This document shows positions 33,396 through 42,120 of a stretch of DNA of 64,000 nt, in pieces (position 1 is the first letter of the stretch; every line of letters starts with the position of its first letter). The position numbers and the translations under genes are program-made. Source of the stretch: Actinophytocola sp963727495 (GTDB lineage Bacteria > Actinomycetota > Actinomycetes > Mycobacteriales > Pseudonocardiaceae); contig CAVSGQ010000020.1 of assembly GCA_963727495.1 (NCBI GenBank), forward strand, positions 124,001 through 188,000. The letters run 5' to 3'. A model generated the notes under the pieces. That model was not told the origin of the DNA and searched no databases. It saw only the letters and a list, made by a program, of their open reading frames with translations.

Positions 33396-34400
33396 CTACC
33401 GCCGGCTCAGCAGCGCGCCGATCTCCTGGTTCGCCGGGCCGGCCTCGGCCAGGTGGCGCAGCGCCTCCGGGACCTGCTCGCCGCGGTGCGCCATGGCCTG
33501 CGTGTACAGCCGCCCGGCCCGGTAGGACGAGCGCACCAGCGGTCCGGCCATCACGCCGGCGAACCCGATCCGCTCGGCGGTCTGCTTGTGCTCCAGGAAC
33601 TCCTCGGGCCTGACCCACCGGTCGATCGGGTGGTGGCGCAGCGAGGGGCGCAGGTACTGGGTGATCGTGATGATGTCGCAGCCCGCGTCGTGCAGGTCCC
33701 GCAGGGCGGCGGCCACCTCGTCGGGGGTCTCGCCCATGCCGAGGATCAGGTTCGACTTCGTGACCAGCCCGAACTCGCGGGCGCGGGTGATGACCTCGAG
33801 CGAGCGCTCGTAGCGGAACGCCGGCCGGATGCTCTTGAAGATCCGCGGCACGGTCTCCAGGTTGTGCGCGAGCACCTGCGGCCGGGCGCCGAACACCTCG
33901 GCCAGCTGCGCGGGGTCGGCGTTGAAGTCGGGGATCAGCAGTTCGACGCCGGTGCCCGGGTTGAGGGTGTGGATCTGCCGGACGGTCTCCGCGTACAGCC
34001 AGGCGCCGCCGTCGTCGAGGTCGTCGCGGGCCACGCCGGTGACCGTCGCGTACCGCAGGCCCATCGCCTGCACCGACTCGGCCACCTTGCGCGGCTCCGC
34101 GCGGTCGAGGGCGGCCGGGCGGCCGGTGTCGATCTGGCAGAAGTCACAGCGCCGGGTGCACTGCTCGCCGCCGATGAGGAAGGTCGCCTCGCGGTCCTCC
34201 CAGCACTCGTAGATGTTCGGGCAGCCGGCCTCCTCGCAGACCGTGTGCAGGCCCTCCCGCCGCACCAGTCCCTGCAGCTCCCGGTACTCGGGACCCATCC
34301 TGGCGCGGGTCTTGATCCACGACGGCTTCTTCTCGATCGGGGTCTGGCTGTTGCGGACCTCGAGACGGAGCAGCTTCCGTCCATCCGGAGCAATGGTCAC
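33396..34400 (-). CDS. lipA: Lipoyl synthase
   Basis: The 334-residue radical-SAM enzyme shows all three signatures: the auxiliary cluster CEEAGCPNIYEC, the radical SAM CTRRCDFC and the C-terminal RSSYRAG. It inserts two sulfurs into protein-bound octanoyl groups to make lipoyl on E2 and other proteins. Its partner lipB lies 2.3 kb away and the E2 substrate gene (sucB) nearby. The start is GTG (VTIAPDG). It is divergent from a NUDIX gene. Confidence 0.97.
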   Translation of the reverse strand: MTIAPDGRKLLRLEVRNSQTPIEKKPSWIKTRARMGPEYRELQGLVRREGLHTVCEEAGCPNIYECWEDREATFLIGGEQCTRRCDFCQIDTGRPAALDRAEPRKVAESVQAMGLRYATVTGVARDDLDDGGAWLYAETVRQIHTLNPGTGVELLIPDFNADPAQLAEVFGARPQVLAHNLETVPRIFKSIRPAFRYERSLEVITRAREFGLVTKSNLILGMGETPDEVAAALRDLHDAGCDIITITQYLRPSLRHHPIDRWVRPEEFLEHKQTAERIGFAGVMAGPLVRSSYRAGRLYTQAMAHRGEQVPEALRHLAEAGPANQEIGALLSRR

Positions 34401-34474
34401 CAGGCCAGGTTACGCCGCCGGGTGTCGGTGCGACCCAGTACCGTGATCGAGGACCGGCTGATCCGGGAGGTCGC

Positions 34475-34924
34475 GTGGCCGCTGTGGTGGGGAGTGCGGC
34501 AGGCGCGTTGTTCCTCGACGAGCGCGGCCGGGTGCTGCTGGTCGAGCCGACCTACAAGCCGCGGTGGGAGATCCCCGGCGGGGTGATCGAGCCGGGCGAG
34601 ACGCCCAGCGCGGCGTGCGCCCGGGAGGTCGCCGAGGAGCTCGGCCTGGACCTCCACATCGGACGGCTGCTCGTGGTCGACTGGGCGCCGCACCCCGACC
34701 AGGGCGACAAGGTGCTGTTCGTGTTCGACGGCGGCCTGCTGGAAGCGGCGGCCGTGGCGACGATCCGGCTGCCGGCCGACGAGCTCGCGTCGTACGCGTT
34801 CGTGGTGCCCGGCGAGGTCGGCGGGCGGCTGCCGCCGCGCCTGGCGCGCCGGGTCACCGTCGCGCTCGCGGCGAAGGCGGACGGGACCGTCCGCTACCTC
34901 GAGCACGGCATGCCGACGGCCTAG
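34475..34924 (+). CDS. NUDIX hydrolase
   Basis: The 149-residue protein has a complete NUDIX box GGVIEPGETPSAACAREV followed by AEELG, giving G-x5-E-x7-R-E-V-x-E-E-x-G. It should hydrolyse a nucleoside diphosphate-linked compound with Mg2+; the substrate is not predictable. Its start is GTG. Its stop overlaps the convergent neighbour by four bases. Confidence 0.9.
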   Translation: MAAVVGSAAGALFLDERGRVLLVEPTYKPRWEIPGGVIEPGETPSAACAREVAEELGLDLHIGRLLVVDWAPHPDQGDKVLFVFDGGLLEAAAVATIRLPADELASYAFVVPGEVGGRLPPRLARRVTVALAAKADGTVRYLEHGMPTA

Positions 34925-35385
34925 GCCGAGGGCGCGAGCCTGCGCAGCAGGCGCTCCACCGGGTTGCGCCGCACCGCCGGCCGCGGGCCGCCGCGCACCA
35001 GCGCCAGGAACGCGGCGCCGACCGCGGCCTGCTCGGCCGGGCCGTCCGCGGGGCCGGCGAGGCCCGTGGCGGCGGCGAGCGCCCGCTGCTCGGCCCTCGT
35101 CACCTCGCGCAGCGCCGGGTGGTCGGCGTGCTCGTCCAGCAGGTGGCGCAGGGCGGGGTTCTGCGCCGCGGTCTCCCGCCAGGCGGCCCCCACCGCGTCG
35201 ACCGGGTCCCGGTCCGCGTCCAGCGCCGCCAGCTCGACCCGTCCGGCCAGCCGCGTCGACCACCGGTGGTGCAGTGCCGCCAGCAGCTCGCCGGGGCCGT
35301 CGAAGCCGTCCGGCACCACCAGCTCGCCGCGCTCGATCACGCCGTCCAGGGCGTCTCTGCGCCGGTAGTAGTCGCTCCACCCCAT
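34921..35385 (-). CDS. Hypothetical protein beside the TetR operators
   Basis: The 154-residue protein begins MGWSDYYRRRDALDGVIERG behind AAAGGGGG and is rich in Ala, Arg and Glu, with no membrane segment. I do not recognise a family. It is divergent from the TetR gene and shares with it an intergenic region carrying three operator-like repeats, so it is probably repressed by that TetR protein. Confidence 0.65.
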   Translation of the reverse strand: MGWSDYYRRRDALDGVIERGELVVPDGFDGPGELLAALHHRWSTRLAGRVELAALDADRDPVDAVGAAWRETAAQNPALRHLLDEHADHPALREVTRAEQRALAAATGLAGPADGPAEQAAVGAAFLALVRGGPRPAVRRNPVERLLRRLAPSA

Positions 35386-35410
35386 GACTGCCCCCTTTCC
35401 TGATCCCGGC

Positions 35411-35473
35411 CATACCGCCGGTCTTCGACATACCATCGGTATGGTCGAACAGGTCCAACGTACCACCGGTATG
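35411..35473. promoter_or_regulatory. Three TetR operator-like repeats (CATACC-N3-GGTATG)
   Basis: A perfect palindrome CATACCATCGGTATG lies at 35429-35443. A near-perfect copy CGTACCACCGGTATG is at 35459-35473, and a decayed copy CATACCGCCGGTCTT at 35411-35425. All three lie between the divergent hypothetical gene and the tetR gene. The size and symmetry fit a TetR dimer site. Confidence 0.7.
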
Positions 35474-35502
35474 TGCCGCACATGTGTCGTACGGTTGTGA
35501 AC

Positions 35503-36111
35503 GTGGTGACAGTGCGGTCGAGACGCGTCGACAACATCGAGTCGACCAGGCAGGCCCTGGTGGACTCGGCGCTCGAGCTGTTCACCAGGCGCGGCTACGC
35601 GGGCACCTCGCTGGACGCGATCGTGAAGCGCGCGCGGGTGACCAAGGGCGCGCTGTACCACCACTTCAGCGGCAAGCAGGCGCTGTTCGAGGCGGCGTTC
35701 GACCTGGTCGAGACGGCCGCGATGAACCGGCTCACCGCCGTTGTCGACGGCGAGGGCAGCGCCTGGCAGCGCGCGATGGACGGCATCCAGGCCTATGTCC
35801 GGGTCTGCCTGGAGCCCAGCTACCAGCGGATCGTGATCCACGAGGCGCCGGTGGTGATGGGCTGGGAGCGCTGGCGCGAGGCCGAGGAGCAGTTCAGCTT
35901 CGGCCTGGTGCGGGCCACGGTGGAGGCGCTGGTCGACGCGGGTGAGATCGAGCCGCTGCCGGTGGAGGTGACCGCGCGGGTCCTGTTCGGCGCCCTGTCC
36001 GCGGGCGCGGAGACGATCGCCGGCTCGGCCGACCCGAAGAAGGCCGCCGCCGACGTGACCCGCACGATCGTCGCCGTGATGGAGGGCATGCGGCGGACCC
36101 CGCGCGCATGA
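35503..36111 (+). CDS. TetR-family transcriptional regulator
   Basis: The protein of about 202 residues has a canonical TetR N-terminal domain (ALVDSALELFTRRGYAGTSLDAIVKRARVTKGALYHHF) split across a recognisable HTH, and a helical ligand domain. I chose the GTG at 35503; TACGGT ends seven bases before it, suggesting a leaderless message. The adjacent GTG at 35506 is equally possible. The gene overlaps the GNAT gene by four bases, and three operators lie just upstream, so it should repress itself, the GNAT gene and the divergent gene. Confidence 0.88.
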   Translation: MVTVRSRRVDNIESTRQALVDSALELFTRRGYAGTSLDAIVKRARVTKGALYHHFSGKQALFEAAFDLVETAAMNRLTAVVDGEGSAWQRAMDGIQAYVRVCLEPSYQRIVIHEAPVVMGWERWREAEEQFSFGLVRATVEALVDAGEIEPLPVEVTARVLFGALSAGAETIAGSADPKKAAADVTRTIVAVMEGMRRTPRA

Positions 36112-36689
36112 TCGAGCTGCGCTGGCCGGACGCGGTCTCGGAGGACCTGTGTGCCGGCGTGCACCGCGTGCTGCACGCCGTCGTCGCCGCCGGGGGCGCG
36201 GTCGGCTACCTGACCCCGCCGCCGCGCGCGGTGACCGACGGGTGGCTCGAGGAGACGCTGGCCGCGGTCCGGGCGGGCGACGCGGCGTTCGCGGCCGGGG
36301 TCGTCGCCGGCCGGGTCGAGGCGACCGGCGTGTGGCGGCGCGGGCCGGCGCCGATCTTCACGCACACCGCCGAGGTCGGCAAGGTCATGGCCCACCCGGA
36401 CGCGCGTGGCCTGGGCCTCGGCCGGCTGGTGGTCGGCGGGCTGATCGACCGCGCGCGGGCGGCGGGCCTGGAGCTGCTGACCCTGGGCGTGCGCGGGAAC
36501 AACCACGGCAGCATCGACCTGTACCGCTCGCTGGGCTTCGTCGAGTGGGGCCGGCTGCCGAACGTGATCGAGGTCGGCGACGACCGGTACGACGACGTGC
36601 GGATGTGCCTGGAGCTGGGCCGGGGGCCGGGCGTGCGGCTGCGCGGGTCGGCGCCGGGCGGCCCGGGCTCCTCCCCGGCGCGTGCCTGA
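36108..36689 (+). CDS. GNAT family N-acetyltransferase
   Basis: The 193-residue protein has acetyl-CoA motif A (KVMAHPDARGLGLGRLVVGGL) split around a beta bulge, followed by LTLGVRGNNHGSIDLYRSLGFVEWG. It is translationally coupled to tetR (ATGA overlap), so its expression is linked to the TetR ligand. That ligand or a toxic amine may be the acetylation target; this is inference. The gap to convergent lipB holds short GGGGGACTCG repeats. Confidence 0.88.
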   Translation: MIELRWPDAVSEDLCAGVHRVLHAVVAAGGAVGYLTPPPRAVTDGWLEETLAAVRAGDAAFAAGVVAGRVEATGVWRRGPAPIFTHTAEVGKVMAHPDARGLGLGRLVVGGLIDRARAAGLELLTLGVRGNNHGSIDLYRSLGFVEWGRLPNVIEVGDDRYDDVRMCLELGRGPGVRLRGSAPGGPGSSPARA

Positions 36690-36727
36690 CCGGGGGACTC
36701 GGGGGACCGGAACGGGGGACTCGCGGG

Positions 36728-37459
36728 TCAGTGCTGGGCGAGCTGGAAGTCGACGCCGGGGGTGGTGGGGGTCCAGCGGGGGAGCCAGCGGTCCGCGACG
36801 GCGAGCGAGCCGTCGAGGGCGGCGAGGACGTGGCGCTGCGCCAGCGGGAGGACCTCGGCGACGGTGACCCGGCGGCCCAGCTCCCGCGACAGCGAGGTCA
36901 CGCCGGCGTCGCGGATCCCGCAGGGGACGATGCTGTCGAACGCCGACAGGTCGGCGTCGCAGTTGATCTCGAAGCCGTGCATGGTGACCCCGCGCTGCAC
37001 GCGGATGCCGATGGCGGCGATCTTGCGCTCCGGGCGGTGGTCCGCAGGCAGCCACACGCCGCTGCGCCCCTCGACCCGGCCCGTCACCAGGCCGAGGTCG
37101 TCGCACACCGCGATCAGCGCCTGCTCCACCCGCCGCACGTACTGGACCACGTCGATCGGGTCGGCGAGCTTCACGATCGGGTAACCGACCAGCTGACCCG
37201 GGCCGTGCCAGGTGATCTTGCCGCCACGGTCGACGTCGACCACCGGGGTGCCGTCGGTGGGCCGCTCGTCGGGTTCGGTGCGCTTGCCGGCCGTGTACAC
37301 CGACGGGTGCTCCAGCAGGAGCAGCGTGTCGGGACCGGCGTCCGCGGCCCGCTCGGCGGCGAGCGAGCGCTGCAGCTCCCACGCCTCCAGGTAGTCGATC
37401 GAGCCCAGCTCGCGGACGAGCACGGGGGCGCCGGAGGCGCGGCAGGAATCGTGAGCCAC
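36728..37459 (-). CDS. lipB: Octanoyl-ACP:protein N-octanoyltransferase
   Basis: The 243-residue protein has the LipB motifs LEHPSVYTAGKR, GGKITWHGPGQLVGYPI, the catalytic Lys in ERKIAAIGIRV and the catalytic Cys in FDSIVPCGIRDAGVTSL. It transfers octanoate from ACP to the lipoyl domains encoded by the nearby sucB; LipA then adds sulfur. The start is GTG. It follows the TIGR01777 gene on the same strand. Confidence 0.96.
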   Translation of the reverse strand: MAHDSCRASGAPVLVRELGSIDYLEAWELQRSLAAERAADAGPDTLLLLEHPSVYTAGKRTEPDERPTDGTPVVDVDRGGKITWHGPGQLVGYPIVKLADPIDVVQYVRRVEQALIAVCDDLGLVTGRVEGRSGVWLPADHRPERKIAAIGIRVQRGVTMHGFEINCDADLSAFDSIVPCGIRDAGVTSLSRELGRRVTVAEVLPLAQRHVLAALDGSLAVADRWLPRWTPTTPGVDFQLAQH

Positions 37460-37498
37460 GGATGCGACCCTACGCCGTCGCCGCCCGGCCGGCGTCGA

Positions 37499-38392
37499 TC
37501 ACCGCTGGAGCGCGGCGTCGAGCGCGTCGTCCAGCACCGGGTACCGGAAGGCGAACCCGTGGGCGGAGAGCACGCCGGGCACCGCGCGCTGGCTGTACAG
37601 GACCTCCTCGCCCGCGTTGCCGAGCGCCAGGTGCACCGCGAACCGGGGGACGAACCACGGCGCCGGTCGGCCCAGCGCCCGGCCGAGCGCGCGGGTGAAC
37701 TCGCGGTTGGTCACCGGGTTGGGCGCGCAGGAGTTCACCGCGCCGGAGATCCCGTCCGTCTCCAGCACGTACCGGATCGCCGCCACGTGGTCGACCACGT
37801 GCAGCCACGGCATGTACTGCAGCCCGTCGCCCAGCCGCCCGCCCAGCATCAGGGCGAACACCGGGCGCGCCAGGCCCAGCAGCCCGCCGCGCCGGGACAG
37901 CACGTGCCCGGTGCGCAGCCGCACCACCCGGGCCCCGGACTCCTCCGCGCGCCCGGTCGCGGCCTCCCAGTCGCGGCACAGCCCGGCCAGGAAGCCCTGC
38001 CCGTTCGGCGCGCTCTCGTCGCTCACCCGGTCGCCGGTGTCGCCGTAGTAGCCGACGGCGGACGCGTTGACCAGCACCGGGATTCCGCGCTCGGCGACCG
38101 CGTCGGCCAGCACCTCGGTCGGCTCGACACGGCTGTTGAGCAGCATCTGCTTGCGCGCGTGGCTCCACCGCCGGCCCGCGATGGCGGCCCCGCACAGGTT
38201 CACCACCGCGTCCGCGCCGTCCAGCGCGCTCTCGTCGATCCGCCCGGCGGGCGGGTCCCACTCGTGCTCGTCGACCGCGCGCGGGCGGCGCCGGACGAGC
38301 CGGACCACGTCGTGCCCGGCGTCGCGCAGTTCGCCGACCAGCGATGTGCCGATCAGCCCCGACGAGCCTGCGATCACGATTCGCATCGGCAC
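37499..38392 (-). CDS. TIGR01777 family SDR/epimerase
   Basis: The 297-residue protein has an extended-SDR Rossmann motif (IVIAGSSGLIGTSLVGEL), the segment VNASAVGYYGDTGD, and a C-terminal DUF1731 region (PWFVPRFAVHLALG...VLSAHGFAFRYP). The family is widespread, and the M. tuberculosis homologue Rv2216 sits between dlaT and lipB as here. Function is unknown. The GTG start overlaps the sucB stop by one base; an ATG six bases downstream is also possible. Confidence 0.88.
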   Translation of the reverse strand: MPMRIVIAGSSGLIGTSLVGELRDAGHDVVRLVRRRPRAVDEHEWDPPAGRIDESALDGADAVVNLCGAAIAGRRWSHARKQMLLNSRVEPTEVLADAVAERGIPVLVNASAVGYYGDTGDRVSDESAPNGQGFLAGLCRDWEAATGRAEESGARVVRLRTGHVLSRRGGLLGLARPVFALMLGGRLGDGLQYMPWLHVVDHVAAIRYVLETDGISGAVNSCAPNPVTNREFTRALGRALGRPAPWFVPRFAVHLALGNAGEEVLYSQRAVPGVLSAHGFAFRYPVLDDALDAALQR

Positions 38393-40150
38393 TACAGGCC
38401 CAGGTCGCCCTCGAAGTTGCCGTCCTGCAGGCGGTTCTTGATCGTCGTCAGGAACCGGCCCGCGTCGGCGCCGTCGACCAGCCGGTGGTCGTAGGTCAGG
38501 GCGAGGTAGGTCATCGAGCGGATGGCGATCGTGTCGTTGCCGTCGGCGTCGGTGACGACGATCGGGCGCTTCACCACCAGGCCCACGCCGAGGATGCCGA
38601 CCTGCGGCTGCTGGATGATCGGCGTGTCGAACAGCGCGCCCTGGCTGCCCAGGTTCGTCAGCGTGAACGTGGCGCCGAACAGCTCGTCCGGGGCGATCTT
38701 GTTCGCGCGGGTGCGGTCGGCGAGGTCGGCGATCTTGTGCGCGATGCCCGCGACGCTCAGGTCGCCCGCGTTGTGGATCGCCGGGGTGAGCAGGCCGCGT
38801 TCGGTGTCCACCGCGATGCCGAGGTGCTCGGCGCCGTGGTAGGTCACCTCCTTGGTCTCGTCGTTGATCGACGCGTTCAGCTTCGGGTGCGCCTTGAGCG
38901 CCTCCACGGCGGCCTTCGCGAAGAACGGCAGGAACGTCAGCTTGACGCCCTCACGCTGCTCGAACGCCGACTTGGCCCGGGACCGCAGCCTGGCGATCCG
39001 GGTGACGTCGACCTCGATCACCTGGGTGAGCTGCGCGGAGGTCTGCAGCGACTCGACCATCCGGCGCGACACCGTCTGGCGCAGCCTGCTCATCTTCTCG
39101 GTCTTGCCGCGCAGGTCGGCCTGCCGGCGACGGGGCCGCGGCGGGCGCCGGCGTGGCGGCGGGGGTGGGCCGGCGCGCGGCCTCGGCGGCGGCGAGCACG
39201 TCCTGCTTGCGGATCCGGCCGCCGACGCCGCTGCCCTGGACACGGGCCAGGTCCACGCCGTGCTCGGTGGCGAGCTTGCGTACCAGCGGGGTCACGTACG
39301 GGGCGTCGCCGTTGGCGCGGCCGGGCGCGGGCGCCTCCTGCTTCGGCGCGGGCCGCGGGGCCTCCTGACGTGGAGCCTCCTGCGCGGGGCTCCTCCGGGG
39401 CCGGCTCGGGCGCGCGCTCCTGCCGCGCGGGCGGCGCCTCCTGCCGTGGGGCGTCCTGCGCGGGCTCCGGCTTCGCGGGCTCGGGTGCCTGCCTCGCCGG
39501 CGCGGCCGAGCCGGAGCCGACGACCGCGAGCCGGCCGCCGACCTGCACGGTCTCGTCCTCGCCCGCGGTGATCTCCAGCACCGTGCCGGCGACGGGCGAC
39601 GGGATCTCGGTGTCGACCTTGTCCGTGGACACCTCGAGCAGCGGCTCGTCGACCTCGACGGTGTCGCCGACCTGCTTGAGCCACCGGGTGACGGTGCCCT
39701 CGGTGACGCTCTCGCCGAGCGCGGGCATGGTCACCGGCGTGCCCTCCCCGCCTCCGTCCGGTGTGGACTCGTCATCCCGGGCGGGCGCGGCGGCCCGCGC
39801 GGGCTCCGGCTCCCGCTCGGTTCGGGCGCCGCCTCGGGCTCCGGCTCGGACTCGGGCTCGGCCTGCGCGGCGCCGGCATCGGAGTCGGCGGAACCGGAGC
39901 CGCCGGAGTCCGCGCCGTCGCCGATCACCGCGAGCTCGGCGCCGACCTCGACCGTCTCGTCCTCCTGGGCGACGATCTTCTGCAGCACGCCGGCCGCGGG
40001 TGAGGGGATCTCGGTGTCGACCTTGTCCGTGGACACCTCGAGCAACGGCTCGTCGACCTCGACGGTGTCGCCTTCCTGCTTGAGCCACCGGGTGACCGTG
40101 CCTTCGGTGACACTCTCGCCGAGCGCCGGCATCTGGACGGAGAACGCCAT
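38392..40150 (-). CDS. sucB: Dihydrolipoamide acyltransferase E2 (two lipoyl domains), three frame breaks
   Basis: The gene encodes two near-identical lipoyl domains (each with VDEPLLEVSTDKVDTEIPSP, lipoyl Lys in TDKVD). Pro/Glu/Ala-rich linkers, a peripheral subunit-binding domain (TPLVRKLATEHGVDLARVQG) and the catalytic domain ending TYDHRLVDGADAGRFL follow. It is the E2 core for AceE and LpdA; the M. tuberculosis counterpart is DlaT. Frame changes occur near 39830 (one base missing), 39390 (extra C) and 39130 (extra G). The first two fall in linkers and none removes a motif, so the protein is probably intact in the organism. Confidence 0.85.
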
Positions 40151-40181
40151 GGTTTCGCTGACTCCTTGGGACTAAACGGCT

Positions 40182-41554
40182 TCAGCCGTGCACGTGCAGT
40201 GGCTTGCCGGCCAGGGCGAGGAAGGCCTCGCCGAGCGCCTCGGTCTGGGTCGGGTGGGCGTGGACGAGCGGCGCGACATCCTCCGGGTAGGCCTCCCAGT
40301 TGTAGATCAACTGCGCCTCGCCGACAAGCTCGCCGACGCGCTCGCCGACCATGGTCACGCCCACCACCGGGCCGTCGGGCGCCTTCACCACCTTGACGCC
40401 GCCCGCGGTCTTGAGGATCTGGCTCTTGCCGTTGCCGCTCAGCGCGTAGGTGTAGGTCTCCGCGTCCGCGTAGCGCTCCCTCGCCTGCGCCTCGGTGAGG
40501 CCGACCGAGGCGACCTCGGGCTTGCAGTAGGTGACGCGCGGGATGCCGGCCTCGTCGATCGGCCGCGGTGCCAGGCCCGCGATCTCCTCGGCGACGAAGA
40601 TGCCGTGCTGGAAGCCGCGGTGCGCGAGCTGCAGGCCGGCCACGAGGTCGCCGACGGCGTAGACGTCGTCCAGGTTGGTGCGCAGCCGGTCGTCGGTGCG
40701 CACGAACCCGCGCTCCATGGCGACGCCGGCCTCCTCGTAGCCGTGGCCGGCGCTGTTCGGGCCCGCGGCCGACGGCGACCAGCAGCGCCTCGGCCTCGAC
40801 GGACTCGCCGGACTCCAGCGACACCGTCACGGTCGAGCCGTTCTGCTCGGCACCGGTGAACTTCACGCCGGTCCGGTACTTGATGCCACGCTTGCGGAAG
40901 GCCCGCTCCAGCTGCTTGGACGCCCACTCGTCCTCGAGCGGCACGAGCCGCGGCAGCGCCTCCACGATCGTCACGTCGGAACCGAAGGACGCCCACACGC
41001 TCGCGAACTCGACGCCGATCACGCCGCCGCCGAGCACCACCACGCTCGACGGGATGTAGTCCAGGTGCACGGCCTGGTCGCTGGTGATGATCCGGCCGCC
41101 GATGTCCAGGCCGGGCAGCGTCTTGGCGTAGGACCCGGTGGCCAGCACGACCGTGCGCCCGGTGTAGCGGGTGCCGTCGACCTCGACCGCGTTCGGGCGC
41201 CACGAACGTGCCGCGGCCCTCGACCACGGTGACCTTGTTGGCCTTCGCGAGTCCCTGCAGGCCCTTGTACAGCCCGCCGACGACACCGTCCTTGTAGGAG
41301 TTCACGCCCGCGATGTCCACGCCCTCGAGCGAGGACTTCACGCCGAACTGGTCGCCCTCGCGGGCCAGGTCCGCGACCTCGGCCGCGTGCAGCAGCGCCT
41401 TGGTCGGGATGCAGCCGCGGTGCAGGCAGGTGCCGCCGAGCTTGTCCTTCTCCACGAGGATCACCGACAGGCCGAGGCCGGCCGCGCGGAACGCGCAGGC
41501 GTAGCCACCGGATCCGCCACCCAGGATCACGAGGTCAGCGGAGGTATCAGTCAC
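40182..41554 (-). CDS. lpdA: Dihydrolipoamide dehydrogenase E3, two frame breaks
   Basis: The flavoprotein starts at GTG (VTDTSADLVILGGGSGGYAC). It has the redox disulfide GGTCLHRGCIPTKA, the NAD motif VVLGGGVIGVEFASVW and the C-terminal His-Glu pair in VHAHPTQTEALGEAF. It reoxidises lipoyl groups on E2. Frame changes occur near 41205 and 40765; each is an extra G making CCCGAAC where CCCAAC would read on. Removing both gives about 456 residues. It lies 31 bases upstream of sucB on the same strand. Confidence 0.87.
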
Positions 41555-41704
41555 GGGGTCTCCTTGACGTGGACGAGCGGACGTGCGGTGACGTGCGCAG
41601 GTGACGCCGCCACCACACATCATCTTGTCACTACCTGCGGCAGGCTTGCGAGGTGGCCGCGTTGGCACAATGAGAGGGACGACGTTCATACGGAGGTAGC
41701 CGCC

Positions 41705-42034
41705 GTGGGTGTTTTCGACTCGCTGCGTAAGAAGCGCAAGGGAGGTCAGGGTCAGGTGCGCGGGTCCTCGAAGCAGGACACCGCACATCTCGAGGAGTGG
41801 GCGTCGCAACGTCAGGGCGTGGAGGCCTTCGTGGAACCACGCACCCACGTCACGGAGATGACCGTGCTGCTCGTGGCCCACGACGGGGAGTGGACCCGCC
41901 GGCGGATCGCCAGCTCGCAGGCGGCCGCGGACTTCGCCCGCAGGCGCCGGATGCCGCTCTACGACGTGGAACGGGTTGGCTACCCGCAGCGCATGAGGGA
42001 GTATCAGGCACGCCAGAAGCGGGAGCGGAGCTAG
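41705..42034 (+). CDS. Small basic actinobacterial protein, unknown function
   Basis: The 109-residue protein starts at GTG behind GGAGGTAG and reads VGVFDSLRKKRKGGQGQ. It has a basic N-terminus, then a compact domain (VTEMTVLLVAHDGEWTRRRI...FARRRRMPLYDVERVGYP). Homologues are often labelled oxidoreductase without evidence. It is divergent from lpdA and ends at a strong hairpin. Confidence 0.7.
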   Translation: MGVFDSLRKKRKGGQGQVRGSSKQDTAHLEEWASQRQGVEAFVEPRTHVTEMTVLLVAHDGEWTRRRIASSQAAADFARRRRMPLYDVERVGYPQRMREYQARQKRERS

Positions 42035-42087
42035 AGCGTGTCTGACGGATCCCTGGCCGCGCGATTCGCGATCCGTCAGACACGCTC
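42034..42087. terminator. 18-bp perfect inverted repeat after the small basic gene
   Basis: Arms at 42034-42051 and 42070-42087 are perfect complements (GAGCGTGTCTGACGGATC on the left) with an 18-base loop. The left arm begins at the last base of the upstream stop codon. No T run follows. It may be a terminator, but its AT content and exactness are unlike the other hairpins here, so a dispersed repeat or element scar is also possible. Confidence 0.6.
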
Positions 42088-42120
42088 CAGCGCCATCGAC
42101 AACTCCGGAAAGGGCGTTGC

